From: Chromatiaceae bacterium
Lineage (GTDB): Bacteria > Pseudomonadota > Gammaproteobacteria > Chromatiales > Chromatiaceae
Length of the DNA stretch: 64,000 nt
Assembly (NCBI GenBank): GCA_024235175.1
Contig: JACKMX010000007.1
Span: 62,001 to 126,000 of the forward strand
Reading direction: 5' to 3'
Shown piece by piece: positions 41,544 through 50,117 of this stretch. Every line of letters begins with the position of its first letter. Position 1 is the first letter of the stretch. The notes below the pieces were generated by a model, which had not been told where the DNA came from, ran no database searches, and saw only the letters and a list, made by a program, of their open reading frames with translations. The position numbers and the translations under genes are program-made.

Positions 41544-43556
41544 ATGTTCGAAAAGATCCTGATAGCGAATCGCGGTGAAATTGCCTGCCGGGTTGCGCGC
41601 AGCGCGCGCCGTCTTGGCATAGCCACGGTGGCGGTCTACTCCGAGGCGGACGCCGGGGCCATGCACCTGGCCGCCTGCGATGAAGCCTGGCTGATCGGCG
41701 CTGCACCGGCGCGGGAGAGCTATCTGCGCGCGGATAAGATACTGCAGGTGGCCAGGGAGTCCGGTGCCCAGGCGGTTCATCCAGGCTACGGATTCCTGTC
41801 GGAAAATGCCGAATTTGCACAGGCCTGCATCGATGCGGGTGTAGCTTTCATCGGACCGCCTCCCTCCGCCATTATTGCTATGGGCTCAAAGAGTGAGGCC
41901 AAGACGCTGATGGCAGCGGCCGGTGTGCCGCTGGTGCCCGGTTACCATGGCGACGATCAGTCGGACGGCAGGCTGCGCCAAGAGGCCAACATGATGGGCT
42001 ATCCGCTGCTGATCAAGGCCACCGCCGGCGGCGGGGGCAAGGGCATGCGCATCGTCCACAGCGCGGAGGAGTTCGACGAGGTGCTGCAGTCGGCCAGGCG
42101 CGAGGCGAAATCCTCGTTCGCCGATGAACGGGTGCTGCTGGAGCGCTATCTGATCGCGCCGCGCCACGTTGAACTGCAGATCTTTGCTGACAGCCACGGC
42201 AACTGCGTGCACATTTTCGAGCGCGACTGCTCCATTCAGCGCCGCCATCAGAAGGTGCTGGAGGAGGCCCCGGCGCCAGGCATGACGCCCGAACTGAGAT
42301 CGCGTATGGGGGCTGCGGCAGTCGATGCGGCCAAAGCAATCGGCTATCAGGGTGCCGGGACGGTGGAGTTTCTGCTCGACCGGGACAACAGCTTCTACTT
42401 CATGGAGATGAACACCCGGCTGCAGGTGGAACACCCGATCACCGAGATGATATCGGGGCAGGATCTGGTGGAGTGGCAGCTGCGCGTGGCGGCGGGCGAA
42501 ACGCTTCCCCTGACTCAGGATCAGCTTGAAATCAATGGTCATGCGTTCGAAGCGCGCATCTATGCGGAGACTCCGGAACGTGATTTTCTGCCCGCTACCG
42601 GCAGGCTTCGCTACCTGAAGATGCCGCAGGAGAGCACCCATGTGCGGGTCGATACCGGCGTGCAGCAGGGCGACGAGGTGAGCGTGCACTATGATCCGAT
42701 GATCGCCAAACTGATCGTCTGGGACCGGGAACGGACCGGCGCGCTGCGCCGACTGCGCAATGCGCTGAACGCCTATCGTATCGTCGGCGTCAACACCAAT
42801 CTCGAATTCCTCACCACGCTTTGCACACTGCCCGCATTGGCGGAAGGACGGCTGAATACCGGCTTCATCGAAACCCACCGGAGTTCGCTTTTTCCGGCAA
42901 GAGGGGCCTTGCCGGATGAGGTGCTGGCCCTGGCCGCCCTGTACGAATTGCTGATCGAAGCCCGGCAGGCAAAAAGATTGCAGCAGGTCTCGAGTGATCC
43001 CGGATCCCCCTGGGGAGTGAGCAACGGCTGGCGTCTGAACCAGGATAACTTCCACAGCTTCTTTTTCCGACGGGGGGGGGATGAGATAGAAGTCACGGCC
43101 CATTACCGCAGGGAGGGGTACCAGCTCGAACTTCCCAGCGGCAAGTGGCGGATTTCCGGCGAGATTGCGCATGACGGGGATCTGCTGGCGGATATCGAGG
43201 GGCGGCGCATGAAGGCCGCGGTGATCAAACATCAGAAGGAGTTGACGATCCTGCAGCAGGGCCGGGCCTGGCAGTTGACGCTGCACGATCCCCGTCTGGA
43301 TGCGATGGAGGGGGAGGAGAGTGAAGGCGGCCTGATCGCGCCTATGCCCGGCACCGTGGTGGCGGTGCTGGTGGCGCCGGGTGACCATGTCCGCCGTGGC
43401 GATCCACTGGTCCTGATGGAGGCGATGAAGATGGAGCACAGTATCTGCGCCCCGTTCGACGGCGAGATCAAAGAGGTCTGTTTTGAGGTTGGCGATCAGG
43501 TGGAGGAGGGGAATGAACTTCTGCTGATGGAGGCGGACAAGGCGAAAAGCGTTTAA
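41544..43556 (+). CDS. liuD: 3-methylcrotonyl-CoA carboxylase, alpha (biotin) subunit
   Basis: A 670-residue protein with biotin carboxylase (ILIANRGEIACRVARSARRLG, HPGYGFLSEN, ATAGGGGKGMRIV, FMEMNTRLQVEHPITE), a variable linker, and a C-terminal biotinyl domain with MEAMKMEHSI whose Lys is biotinylated. It supplies carboxybiotin to the beta subunit. A run of nine G at 43072-43080 encodes part of the linker (RRGGD) and could slip during replication. The frame is intact here. Confidence 0.95.
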   Translation: MFEKILIANRGEIACRVARSARRLGIATVAVYSEADAGAMHLAACDEAWLIGAAPARESYLRADKILQVARESGAQAVHPGYGFLSENAEFAQACIDAGVAFIGPPPSAIIAMGSKSEAKTLMAAAGVPLVPGYHGDDQSDGRLRQEANMMGYPLLIKATAGGGGKGMRIVHSAEEFDEVLQSARREAKSSFADERVLLERYLIAPRHVELQIFADSHGNCVHIFERDCSIQRRHQKVLEEAPAPGMTPELRSRMGAAAVDAAKAIGYQGAGTVEFLLDRDNSFYFMEMNTRLQVEHPITEMISGQDLVEWQLRVAAGETLPLTQDQLEINGHAFEARIYAETPERDFLPATGRLRYLKMPQESTHVRVDTGVQQGDEVSVHYDPMIAKLIVWDRERTGALRRLRNALNAYRIVGVNTNLEFLTTLCTLPALAEGRLNTGFIETHRSSLFPARGALPDEVLALAALYELLIEARQAKRLQQVSSDPGSPWGVSNGWRLNQDNFHSFFFRRGGDEIEVTAHYRREGYQLELPSGKWRISGEIAHDGDLLADIEGRRMKAAVIKHQKELTILQQGRAWQLTLHDPRLDAMEGEESEGGLIAPMPGTVVAVLVAPGDHVRRGDPLVLMEAMKMEHSICAPFDGEIKEVCFEVGDQVEEGNELLLMEADKAKSV

Positions 43557-43625
43557 TTGTGGAAGCGCCGCCGCAATCTGTGTTAGAAGGTAATGATTTA
43601 CTGAATTAACGCAGCGGTCACCATC

Positions 43626-44546
43626 ATGAACCTAAACTCTTCCAACAGTCATTTCGAGAAAAGTCCGTTCAACCTGGAGAACAGGGAGGGCTATCAGGCC
43701 TGGCGCGAGCGGAAGCTTGAGAACTATCCGGGCAGTCTGGACGACCTGGTGGTGGAGATCGGCGATCCGCGACAGCTCACCGAGTCGCAGTTCCGGGCGC
43801 TGCTTGACCGCTGCCGGAAGGCCAATATGGCGATCTATGTCGGCACCACCGGCCAGGATCCCGATCCCGAGATTCCGCTGACAATCAGCCGCCGCTTCGG
43901 GGTCTGCGGCCTGAACCACAACTGGCTGGCGGATGATACCGGCCTGACCTCGCTCAAGGTGGTGAACGACGGCACGCGCCAGCACTACATTCCCTACACC
44001 AACCGAGCGATTAAATGGCATACGGATGGTTACTACAATACGCCGGAGCGGCAGATCCATTCGTTGATGCTGCACTGTGTGCAGAGTGCCGCCAGCGGCG
44101 GTGAGAATGCGCTGATGGACCATGAGGTCGCCTATATACTGCTGCGCGATGAAAATCCCGATTACATCCGTGCGTTCATGCAGCCTGACGCTATGACCAT
44201 TCCGCCGCGTATGGACGAAAAGGGCGAGACGGCGCGCAGAGTGGAGACAGGTCCGGTTTTTTCGATTACGCCGAGCGGTGATCTGCACATGCGCTACAGC
44301 ATGCGCCAGCGCAACGTAATCTGGGCGGATGACCCGCTCACCGGAGAAGCACGCGCCTGTCTGCAGCAGCTGCTGGAGAGCGATCTGCCCTATATCCACC
44401 GCGGCCGGCTGGAACCTGGGATGGGGCTGATCGGCAACAATGTGCTGCATGACCGTTCGGCATTTAATGACGACGAGGTTCACGAGCGTCACCTCTACCG
44501 CGCCCGCTATTTCGAACGGCTCGCGGGTACCGGGGTGTTCGATTGA
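43626..44546 (+). CDS. TauD/TfdA-family Fe(II)/2-oxoglutarate dioxygenase
   Basis: A dioxygenase of 306 residues. The iron triad is visible: WHTDG supplies His and Asp, NNVLHDRSAF the distal His, and LYRARYFER the 2-oxoglutarate-binding Arg. The IKWHTDGYYNTPERQIHSLMLHC region resembles TauD/CsiD-type proteins, but the substrate is not identifiable. It lies inside the leucine cluster between MCC alpha and HMG-CoA lyase, which is not part of the textbook pathway, so it may hydroxylate a branched-chain or related acid. A GGGGAC repeat starts right at its stop codon. Confidence 0.85.
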   Translation: MNLNSSNSHFEKSPFNLENREGYQAWRERKLENYPGSLDDLVVEIGDPRQLTESQFRALLDRCRKANMAIYVGTTGQDPDPEIPLTISRRFGVCGLNHNWLADDTGLTSLKVVNDGTRQHYIPYTNRAIKWHTDGYYNTPERQIHSLMLHCVQSAASGGENALMDHEVAYILLRDENPDYIRAFMQPDAMTIPPRMDEKGETARRVETGPVFSITPSGDLHMRYSMRQRNVIWADDPLTGEARACLQQLLESDLPYIHRGRLEPGMGLIGNNVLHDRSAFNDDEVHERHLYRARYFERLAGTGVFD

Positions 44547-44616
44547 TCAAAAGGGGACGATCAAAAGGGGACAGATCTATTTAGCGCAACAACGCTAAAA
44601 AGATCTGTCCCCTTTA
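44547..44616. repeat. GGGGAC-type hairpin between dioxygenase and HMG-CoA lyase genes
   Basis: The arms AAAGGGGACAGATCT (44564-44578) and AGATCTGTCCCCTTT (44601-44615) are perfectly complementary. An inner stem TTTAGCG/CGCTAAA (44580-44586 and 44593-44599) lies within them. The GATCAAAAGGGGAC unit is duplicated just upstream, beginning at the dioxygenase TGA. Confidence 0.8.
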
Positions 44617-44634
44617 GCTCTTTAGCTGGATGCC

Positions 44635-45531
44635 ATGAATTTGCCTGACAAAGTTAAAATAGTGGAAGTGGGGCCGCGCGACGGTCTGCAGAATGAATCG
44701 CGACTGGTGCCGGTGGAGATCAGGGTCGAGTTGATCGGGCGGCTGGCGGCCAGCGGCCTGAAGGTGATCGAGGCGGGTAGTTTCGTTTCACCGAAATGGG
44801 TGCCGCAGATGGCGTCCAGTGCCGAGGTGTTCGCCGCACTCGACAAGCGGGAATCCGTCAGCTATCCGATGCTGGTGCCGAATATGCGCGGGCTTGAGTC
44901 CGCGCTGGAGGCCGGAGTGAAGGAGATCGCCGTTTTTGCCGCCGCTTCCGAGAGTTTCAGTCAGAAGAACATCAACTGCTCCATCGAACAGAGTATCGAG
45001 CGCTACCGGCAGGTGATCGGCGAAGCATTGAATCAGAGGCTGCGCGTGCGCGGTTACGTCTCCTGCGTGCTGGGCTGTCCCTACGAGGGCGATATCGATC
45101 CGGTTGCGGTAGCGGATGTGGCCGCCGGGCTGTTCGAGCTGGGCTGCTACGAGATATCGCTGGGCGATACGATCGGCACCGGTACACCGCTGAAGACGCA
45201 GAAGATGATTCTGGAGACCGCCGCGCGCGTCCCGGTCAGCTGCCTGGCTGCCCATTTTCACGATACCTACGGACAGGCGCTGGCCAATCTGCTGGCAGCG
45301 CTGCAGATGGGTGTGGCGGTGATCGACAGCTCTGTTGCGGGTCTCGGGGGATGTCCTTATGCCAAAGGCGCGACCGGCAATGTCGCCAGCGAGGATGTGA
45401 TCTACATGCTGAACGGCATGGGGATCGAGACCGGGGTGAACCTTTCCCAGCTGGTGGAGGCAGGGAGATTTATCTCCGATTTTCTACAGCGTCCGAATGG
45501 TTCACGTGTGGCCCGTGCCATGTTGTCTTGA
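44635..45531 (+). CDS. liuE: Hydroxymethylglutaryl-CoA lyase
   Basis: A DRE-TIM lyase of 298 residues. VEVGPRDGLQNE is the catalytic metal site, FHDTYGQALANLLAAL holds the HxD, and DSSVAGLGGCPYAKGATGNVASEDV contains the conserved Cys-containing signature. It splits HMG-CoA to acetyl-CoA and acetoacetate, the last step of leucine breakdown. A short hairpin repeat separates it from the dioxygenase gene. Confidence 0.95.
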   Translation: MNLPDKVKIVEVGPRDGLQNESRLVPVEIRVELIGRLAASGLKVIEAGSFVSPKWVPQMASSAEVFAALDKRESVSYPMLVPNMRGLESALEAGVKEIAVFAAASESFSQKNINCSIEQSIERYRQVIGEALNQRLRVRGYVSCVLGCPYEGDIDPVAVADVAAGLFELGCYEISLGDTIGTGTPLKTQKMILETAARVPVSCLAAHFHDTYGQALANLLAALQMGVAVIDSSVAGLGGCPYAKGATGNVASEDVIYMLNGMGIETGVNLSQLVEAGRFISDFLQRPNGSRVARAMLS

Positions 45532-45555
45532 ATATTTTAAGGAGGATCTTCGATC

Positions 45556-46107
45556 ATGCCGTTATCTCCTGCCACCGCGCGTGAGCATCAGCACACCCGC
45601 ACCATCACCTGTAAAGGCTACAGACGCAAGGACGGACTCTGGGATATCGAAGCCCATATGACCGACATCAAGACCTTTTCATTTGAAAACCGCGACCGCG
45701 GCGGTATCCAGGCGGGTGAGCCGGTGCACGAGATGTGGGTGCGCATCACCTTGGACCTGGACTTCGTCATTCACGATCTGGAAGCGGTCACCGATCTCTC
45801 ACCGTTCCATGTCTGCAAGGAGGCGACCGCAGGGATGAAACGACTGATCGGCCTGCAAATTGGACCCGGCTGGCGGCGCCGAGTGCACGACCTGGTCGGG
45901 CGCACTGCCGGCTGCACCCATCTGGTGGAGCTGCTCGGGCCCCTGGCCACCACCGCCTATCAGACCATGCACTGGGCGCTGGAGGAGCGGGCGGAGTCCA
46001 AACCTGAACGCAACAAGCCGGCGATCATAGATACCTGCCATGCCCTTGCCAGCGACAGCCCCATCGTCAAACTGGAGTGGCCACAGTTTTACACCGGCAA
46101 AGAGTAG
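45556..46107 (+). CDS. DUF2889 domain protein
   Basis: A protein of 183 residues recognisable as DUF2889 from HTRTITCKGYRRKDGLWDIEAHMTD near the N-terminus, GEPVHEMWVRITLDLD, and the conserved GCTHLVELLGPLATTAYQT. The function is unknown; no signal peptide or membrane segment is seen. Placement 25 bases after liuE in the same direction suggests a link with acyl-CoA catabolism. A fragment of a second DUF2889 gene lies at 48823-48900. Confidence 0.85.
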   Translation: MPLSPATAREHQHTRTITCKGYRRKDGLWDIEAHMTDIKTFSFENRDRGGIQAGEPVHEMWVRITLDLDFVIHDLEAVTDLSPFHVCKEATAGMKRLIGLQIGPGWRRRVHDLVGRTAGCTHLVELLGPLATTAYQTMHWALEERAESKPERNKPAIIDTCHALASDSPIVKLEWPQFYTGKE

Positions 46108-46119
46108 CGGGTAGGCGCC

Positions 46120-46755
46120 ATGTATTTCGACAATTATCTGTGGGTTTACGTACCGGCGGTGGCCCTGCTGACCATGACTCCCGGCGTGGATACGCTGATG
46201 GTGATCCGTAATACGCTGCGCGGTAGTTGGCGGGATGGCGTGCTGACCAGCTTCGCCATCTGCTGTGGTCTGTTCGTGCATGCGCTAATTTCCGCCGCCG
46301 GCATCTCACTGGTGTTGATGCAGTCGGCATGGCTGTTCGCCATACTGAAGCTGGCCGGCGCCGCCTATCTGATCTGGCTCGGCATCATCAGCCTGCGCTC
46401 CGCACTGCACGGGGGAGGGGTGCTTGTTCCCAGATCTGTTCAGCAGTTGGAAAAACAGCCATGGTTCGTTCCGTTGAGGGAGGGCTTTCTCTCCAATGTG
46501 CTGAATCCGAAAGCCATTGTTTTCTATATGGCGTTCCTGCCTCAATTCATTCAACCGACAGATCCGGTGATCATGAAATCGATGTTTCTCGCCGCGATAC
46601 ATTTCCTGCTTGCCAGTCTCTGGCAGCTGGCACTGGTGGCTGTGGTGATTAATGTAAAGCGCTGGCTGCTCGCTCCATCGGTAAAGCGCAGCCTCGATGG
46701 CCTGGCGGGTTCGGTTATGATATTCCTCGGTGCGAGGATTGGTTTGGAGTCGTAG
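46120..46755 (+). CDS. LysE/RhtB-family exporter
   Basis: A protein of 211 residues with about six membrane segments and the family features LLTMTPGVDTLMVIRN near the N-terminus, GAAYLIWLGI in the middle and NVLNPKAIVFYMAFLPQFI. Such proteins export amino acids. As the last gene of the leucine cluster it might export leucine or a related amino or keto acid, but that is inference. Confidence 0.87.
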   Translation: MYFDNYLWVYVPAVALLTMTPGVDTLMVIRNTLRGSWRDGVLTSFAICCGLFVHALISAAGISLVLMQSAWLFAILKLAGAAYLIWLGIISLRSALHGGGVLVPRSVQQLEKQPWFVPLREGFLSNVLNPKAIVFYMAFLPQFIQPTDPVIMKSMFLAAIHFLLASLWQLALVAVVINVKRWLLAPSVKRSLDGLAGSVMIFLGARIGLES

Positions 46756-46880
46756 AAATAGAGGAGATGAAGATTTTCGCGACTCAACATACACACAGAT
46801 CTCCTCTCTTTGGCTTTTTTTGAATCAAGTGAACTGCACAGCAAATTGGAAGGGCGAGTTGAATACTCGCCCCTTCCCGG

Positions 46881-47345
46881 TCAGGGCGTATATTCGGAAA
46901 TGTCGCCCGGTTTTCTTAACATCTTGTTAACCTCATCCGTGTGCGTCTCCTCTTCGACGATCATCTCTCTCGCGTACTCTTCAAGAAGTACCGATTTGCT
47001 CTTTTCCGCTAACTCAAGCAATTCGTAGTAAGCATCAATCGCAGTTTTTTCGTGGTCCAGGCTCTCTCGCAGGATATCGCCGATGTCATGTTTTTCCGTT
47101 TCCAGAAGATTTCCGATCTTTAACGAGGGATGACCGCCTAGCAGAGTAACCAACTCACCTGCCTGTTGTGCATGAACAAGTCCCTCCTGGGCATTCTTCT
47201 TCATCCAGTCAACTATGGGGATCCGATTATAGCCATAGACCATGAGTGAATAGTGGGTGTAGCGAACGACCCCTGACAGCTCATGCTCCATAATCCTGTT
47301 CAAAATATCGATTGCTTTATCTTTATCCTTATCCTTATCCTTCAT
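46881..47345 (-). CDS. Bacterioferritin/ferritin-like diiron protein
   Basis: A four-helix protein of 154 residues. Helix ends carry MEHELSGVVRYTHYS, AQEGLVHAQQAGEL, LDHEKTAIDAYYELL and VEEETHTDEVNKML, giving the two E-x2-H motifs and paired Glu of ferritin-like diiron centres. AGGAGGG precedes the ATG. The N-terminus is KDKDKDKDK, encoded by a hexanucleotide repeat. A heme ligand of true bacterioferritin is not evident. It may store iron or protect DNA. Confidence 0.82.
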   Translation of the reverse strand: MKDKDKDKDKAIDILNRIMEHELSGVVRYTHYSLMVYGYNRIPIVDWMKKNAQEGLVHAQQAGELVTLLGGHPSLKIGNLLETEKHDIGDILRESLDHEKTAIDAYYELLELAEKSKSVLLEEYAREMIVEEETHTDEVNKMLRKPGDISEYTP

Positions 47346-47565
47346 CACTTTACCCTCCTGATAAAAAACAAAAAACCGGGTCAGAGAACAATTGTCATTA
47401 ATATTAGAGAAAATTCTTCTTTGACCCAATTTTTTCCGGGATGTTTTAATTGTTCACGCTCACCACTGCCTCGGTGGGCTGTACACCTGAGCTCTGAAAC
47501 CTGATGGCTGCATAGCGGCGTAAAGCCTTTTCGGGCATGCGCTGCAGTTGTTTATCTGCACAAGT

Positions 47566-48738
47566 TCATGGCCGCGCGCTGGCCCGGACGCCCCATAGCA
47601 GGCCAAGCACGGAAATGCAGGCAATGAGTGCTGCTATCAGAAAGGCCGCTCCGGCGCCTGTCAGTTGCCACACAAGGCCGAACATCAGAGCCCCGGGCAG
47701 GGCGGCCAGGCCGGTTGCCATGTGATAGAGGCCGAATGCGGTTCCGCGCTGCTTGGCGGAGGCGAAATCTCCAATCAGTGCGCGTTCGGCGCCTTCGGTA
47801 GCGGCCAGCGCGCCGGCGTAGGCGAGAAACACCAGCCAGGTAACGATTTCGTTACTGCCATTGACTGTACCAGCCAGCAGCAAAAGGAGAATGATCCGCA
47901 GGCTCCAGCCGGCCAGTAATACCGGCAGCCGGCCAAACCGGTCGGAGAGTATACCGGCCGGCGTGGATGCGGCCGCTTTGACCGCACTGGCGGCTGCCCA
48001 GATCAACGGCACCCAGGCGATGGCCAGGCCGCGGTCGTTTGCCCAGAGAACCAGAAAAGCCTCCGGCGCACTTGCCAGAGCCAGGCCAGCGGCAGCCATG
48101 ATCAGCCCGCGTATGCGGCCATCCAGCATCGACCAGCGAAGCCCGGAAGCGGCTGCGATCTGGTTGTCGTTCCGGGGTGTATCATCCAACCCCCAAATCA
48201 ACAGCGTCAGCACCATCAGGCCCGGCAGCAGCGACCAGAGAAATACCTGCTGCATGGTGAAGCCCTGGCTGAGCAACCCAAAAGCCGCCAACGGGCCTAG
48301 CATGGCGCCGGCATTATCCAGGGTGCGATGAAAACCAAATGCTTTGCCGCGTCCGCCCTGCAACGTGCTGGCGGCGATCAAGGCGTCGCGCGGGGAAGTT
48401 CGGATTCCCTTGCCGACCCGGTCCAGGAAACGCAGGGCCAGCACCCAAGTCCAGCCGAGCGCAGTGCCGATCAGCGGGCGGGCCAGGTTGGAAACGGCGT
48501 AGCCGCCGAGCACAAGGCGCTTGTGGTTCCAGCCGCGGTCCGCCAGCCGACCTGAGACCAGCTTCAGCAGACTGGCGGTAGCCTCCGCCAAACCTTCAAC
48601 CAGGCCGACCACCGCCGGCCCGGCCCCGAGGGTGGCGGTTAGAAACAGCGGCAGCAGCGGGGCGATCATCTCACTGGCGGTGTCGTTGAGCAGGGAGACC
48701 AGCCCGAGAACGATCACCGTTCTCGGCAAACCTAGCAT
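47566..48738 (-). CDS. MFS transporter
   Basis: About 390 residues and twelve membrane segments. LADRGWNHKRLVLGG, LRFLDRVGKGIRTSPRDALIA and LSDRFGRLPVLLAG are the cytoplasmic loops with the MFS A-type motif. The LNDTASEMIAPLLPLFL opening is common in a clade of uncharacterised bacterial MFS proteins. The ATG at 48738 begins the first membrane segment; a TTG 12 codons upstream is possible. The substrate is unknown. Confidence 0.83.
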   Translation of the reverse strand: MLGLPRTVIVLGLVSLLNDTASEMIAPLLPLFLTATLGAGPAVVGLVEGLAEATASLLKLVSGRLADRGWNHKRLVLGGYAVSNLARPLIGTALGWTWVLALRFLDRVGKGIRTSPRDALIAASTLQGGRGKAFGFHRTLDNAGAMLGPLAAFGLLSQGFTMQQVFLWSLLPGLMVLTLLIWGLDDTPRNDNQIAAASGLRWSMLDGRIRGLIMAAAGLALASAPEAFLVLWANDRGLAIAWVPLIWAAASAVKAAASTPAGILSDRFGRLPVLLAGWSLRIILLLLLAGTVNGSNEIVTWLVFLAYAGALAATEGAERALIGDFASAKQRGTAFGLYHMATGLAALPGALMFGLVWQLTGAGAAFLIAALIACISVLGLLWGVRASARP

Positions 48739-48822
48739 GGCGGCAGCGGAGCGCCCCAAAGGGGGTGTTGGCAAATGCTGTTACTGATAATTCTCATGTG
48801 TCATGAAGCTCAATTTTCCGCG

Positions 48823-48900
48823 ATCATCGATGCCTCCCACGTCCTTGCATGCAGCCCTATCATCAAGCTGAAGTGGCCATGCTATTCCGACTTGAGCTGA
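48823..48900 (+). pseudogene. Remnant of a second DUF2889 gene (C-terminal fragment)
   Basis: Translated in one frame this reads IIDASHVLACSPIIKLKWP and then a short tail to a TGA. It aligns with the C-terminus of the intact DUF2889 protein (IIDTCHALASDSPIVKLEWP). The rest of the gene is missing upstream, where MFS coding sequence starts. It is evidence of a lost or rearranged paralogue. Confidence 0.7.
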
Positions 48901-48917
48901 AAAAGTCATCGAATGGA

Positions 48918-49853
48918 CTATATTCCAGAAGCGCCTGCCAGCCACATCATGGTGGGAAGCGTCACAATAGCCAGCAATACCTGGGTGGTAATCAGATTTG
49001 CCATCAGCGCTGCATCGCCACCCATCTGGCGTGCGAGAACATAGGAGGAAGCAGCGGTGGGAACAGCGCCGGCGAGTACCGCAACCACCAGCGGCAGTCC
49101 ATCGATGCCGAATATCCGGGCACCGGAAAACATCAGCAGGGGCATGCCGAGCAGCCTGATCATGGCTCCGAACAGCACCAGTGCGCGATGCTCCCTTACT
49201 TTACTGAGCTGCAGGCCCGCACCCACCGTCAACAGACCCAGACCCAGAGCGCCGCCGCCAAGAATATTGAAGACTTCATAGAAGGGTACCGGCAGACCGA
49301 TACCGGTCAGATTGAGCATGGCACCCACCAGGCAGGCAAGTATAAACGGATTGCGTATCAGCTTGCGCATGACGCCCCGGAAATCGCTTTTACTCTCGCC
49401 AAATTTTGCCAGTACCGCAACGTTGATGATGTTCAGCGGTGGGATGATGACCGCCATGGTTATTGCCATATAAGTAACCCCAGGATCTCCGTACAACAGC
49501 CCGACCACTGAGAGCGCAATAAATCCGTGCCAGCGTGTGGCGCCCTGCAGCAGACTGGTGAAAGCTGCGTGGCTGACACCCATGAAGCGGTGCATCAGCG
49601 GAAATGAGACCAGCATCAATAGGCTCATGGTGCATATCGCAAACAGCAAGACCAGGCTGAAACGCAGCACTTCGGTGCTACCCAGCTGCGCGGTGGCAAG
49701 GGTTTTTATCAGCAGTACCGGGAACAGAACGAAATAACAGAGATTCTCAAAGCCGGTCCAGGCGCTCTCGTCGAAAAGGCTGGTCCGTTTCAGACCGAAA
49801 CCCAGAAGAATAATAAGAAAAACCGGAATCAGCGCATTGATGATTGAGAGCAT
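48918..49853 (-). CDS. AEC-family (auxin efflux carrier-like) transporter
   Basis: A protein of 311 residues with about ten membrane segments in the 5+5 arrangement of the family. The start is ALIPVFLIILLGFGLKRTSLFD; the second half has RNPFILACLVGAMLNLTGIGLP and TAASSYVLARQMGGDAALMANLIT. Bacterial members move malate, malonate or other acids. The ATG at 49853 is preferred to a TTG three codons earlier. It is divergent from putA. Confidence 0.85.
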   Translation of the reverse strand: MLSIINALIPVFLIILLGFGLKRTSLFDESAWTGFENLCYFVLFPVLLIKTLATAQLGSTEVLRFSLVLLFAICTMSLLMLVSFPLMHRFMGVSHAAFTSLLQGATRWHGFIALSVVGLLYGDPGVTYMAITMAVIIPPLNIINVAVLAKFGESKSDFRGVMRKLIRNPFILACLVGAMLNLTGIGLPVPFYEVFNILGGGALGLGLLTVGAGLQLSKVREHRALVLFGAMIRLLGMPLLMFSGARIFGIDGLPLVVAVLAGAVPTAASSYVLARQMGGDAALMANLITTQVLLAIVTLPTMMWLAGASGI

Positions 49854-50117
49854 GGAGAGCAAATTTCACTTGCAAGGGAGACGATTAGCAAATCGAGCGG
49901 CGATTATAGCGGAATTGTTTCCTGGGCGCTGATGCTGTAAATCCTTCCAATAATAAAGGTTGCCTGAAATCCTCATGCTAATGCGAGGCAGGCTTATCAG
50001 CTGCTCGCCGATTACCACACAACAGATGTAAATGAAGTCTCCGTCATTCAGGGCGGTGAATATGCGGCTATATTTACAGTGCAGTCAGACTTGGCACCAT
50101 GCAACCACGAGCTATTT

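Noticed and set aside
41886..43439. 517-codon open frame antisense to liuD (similar antisense frames at 36454-37950, 39333-40823, 30209-31459, 25172-26479, 7875-8921, 10512-11576)
   Set aside because: They lie opposite strongly conserved genes in GC-rich codons, show no family motifs and have no ribosome-binding logic; they are shadows.
49994..50117. In-frame open extension upstream of putA (reads QLLADYHTTDVNEVSVIQGGEYAAIFT)
   Set aside because: It looks protein-like but has no start codon before GTG 50079 and a stop just upstream; kept only as a possible N-terminal extension or a fragment of a lost gene.
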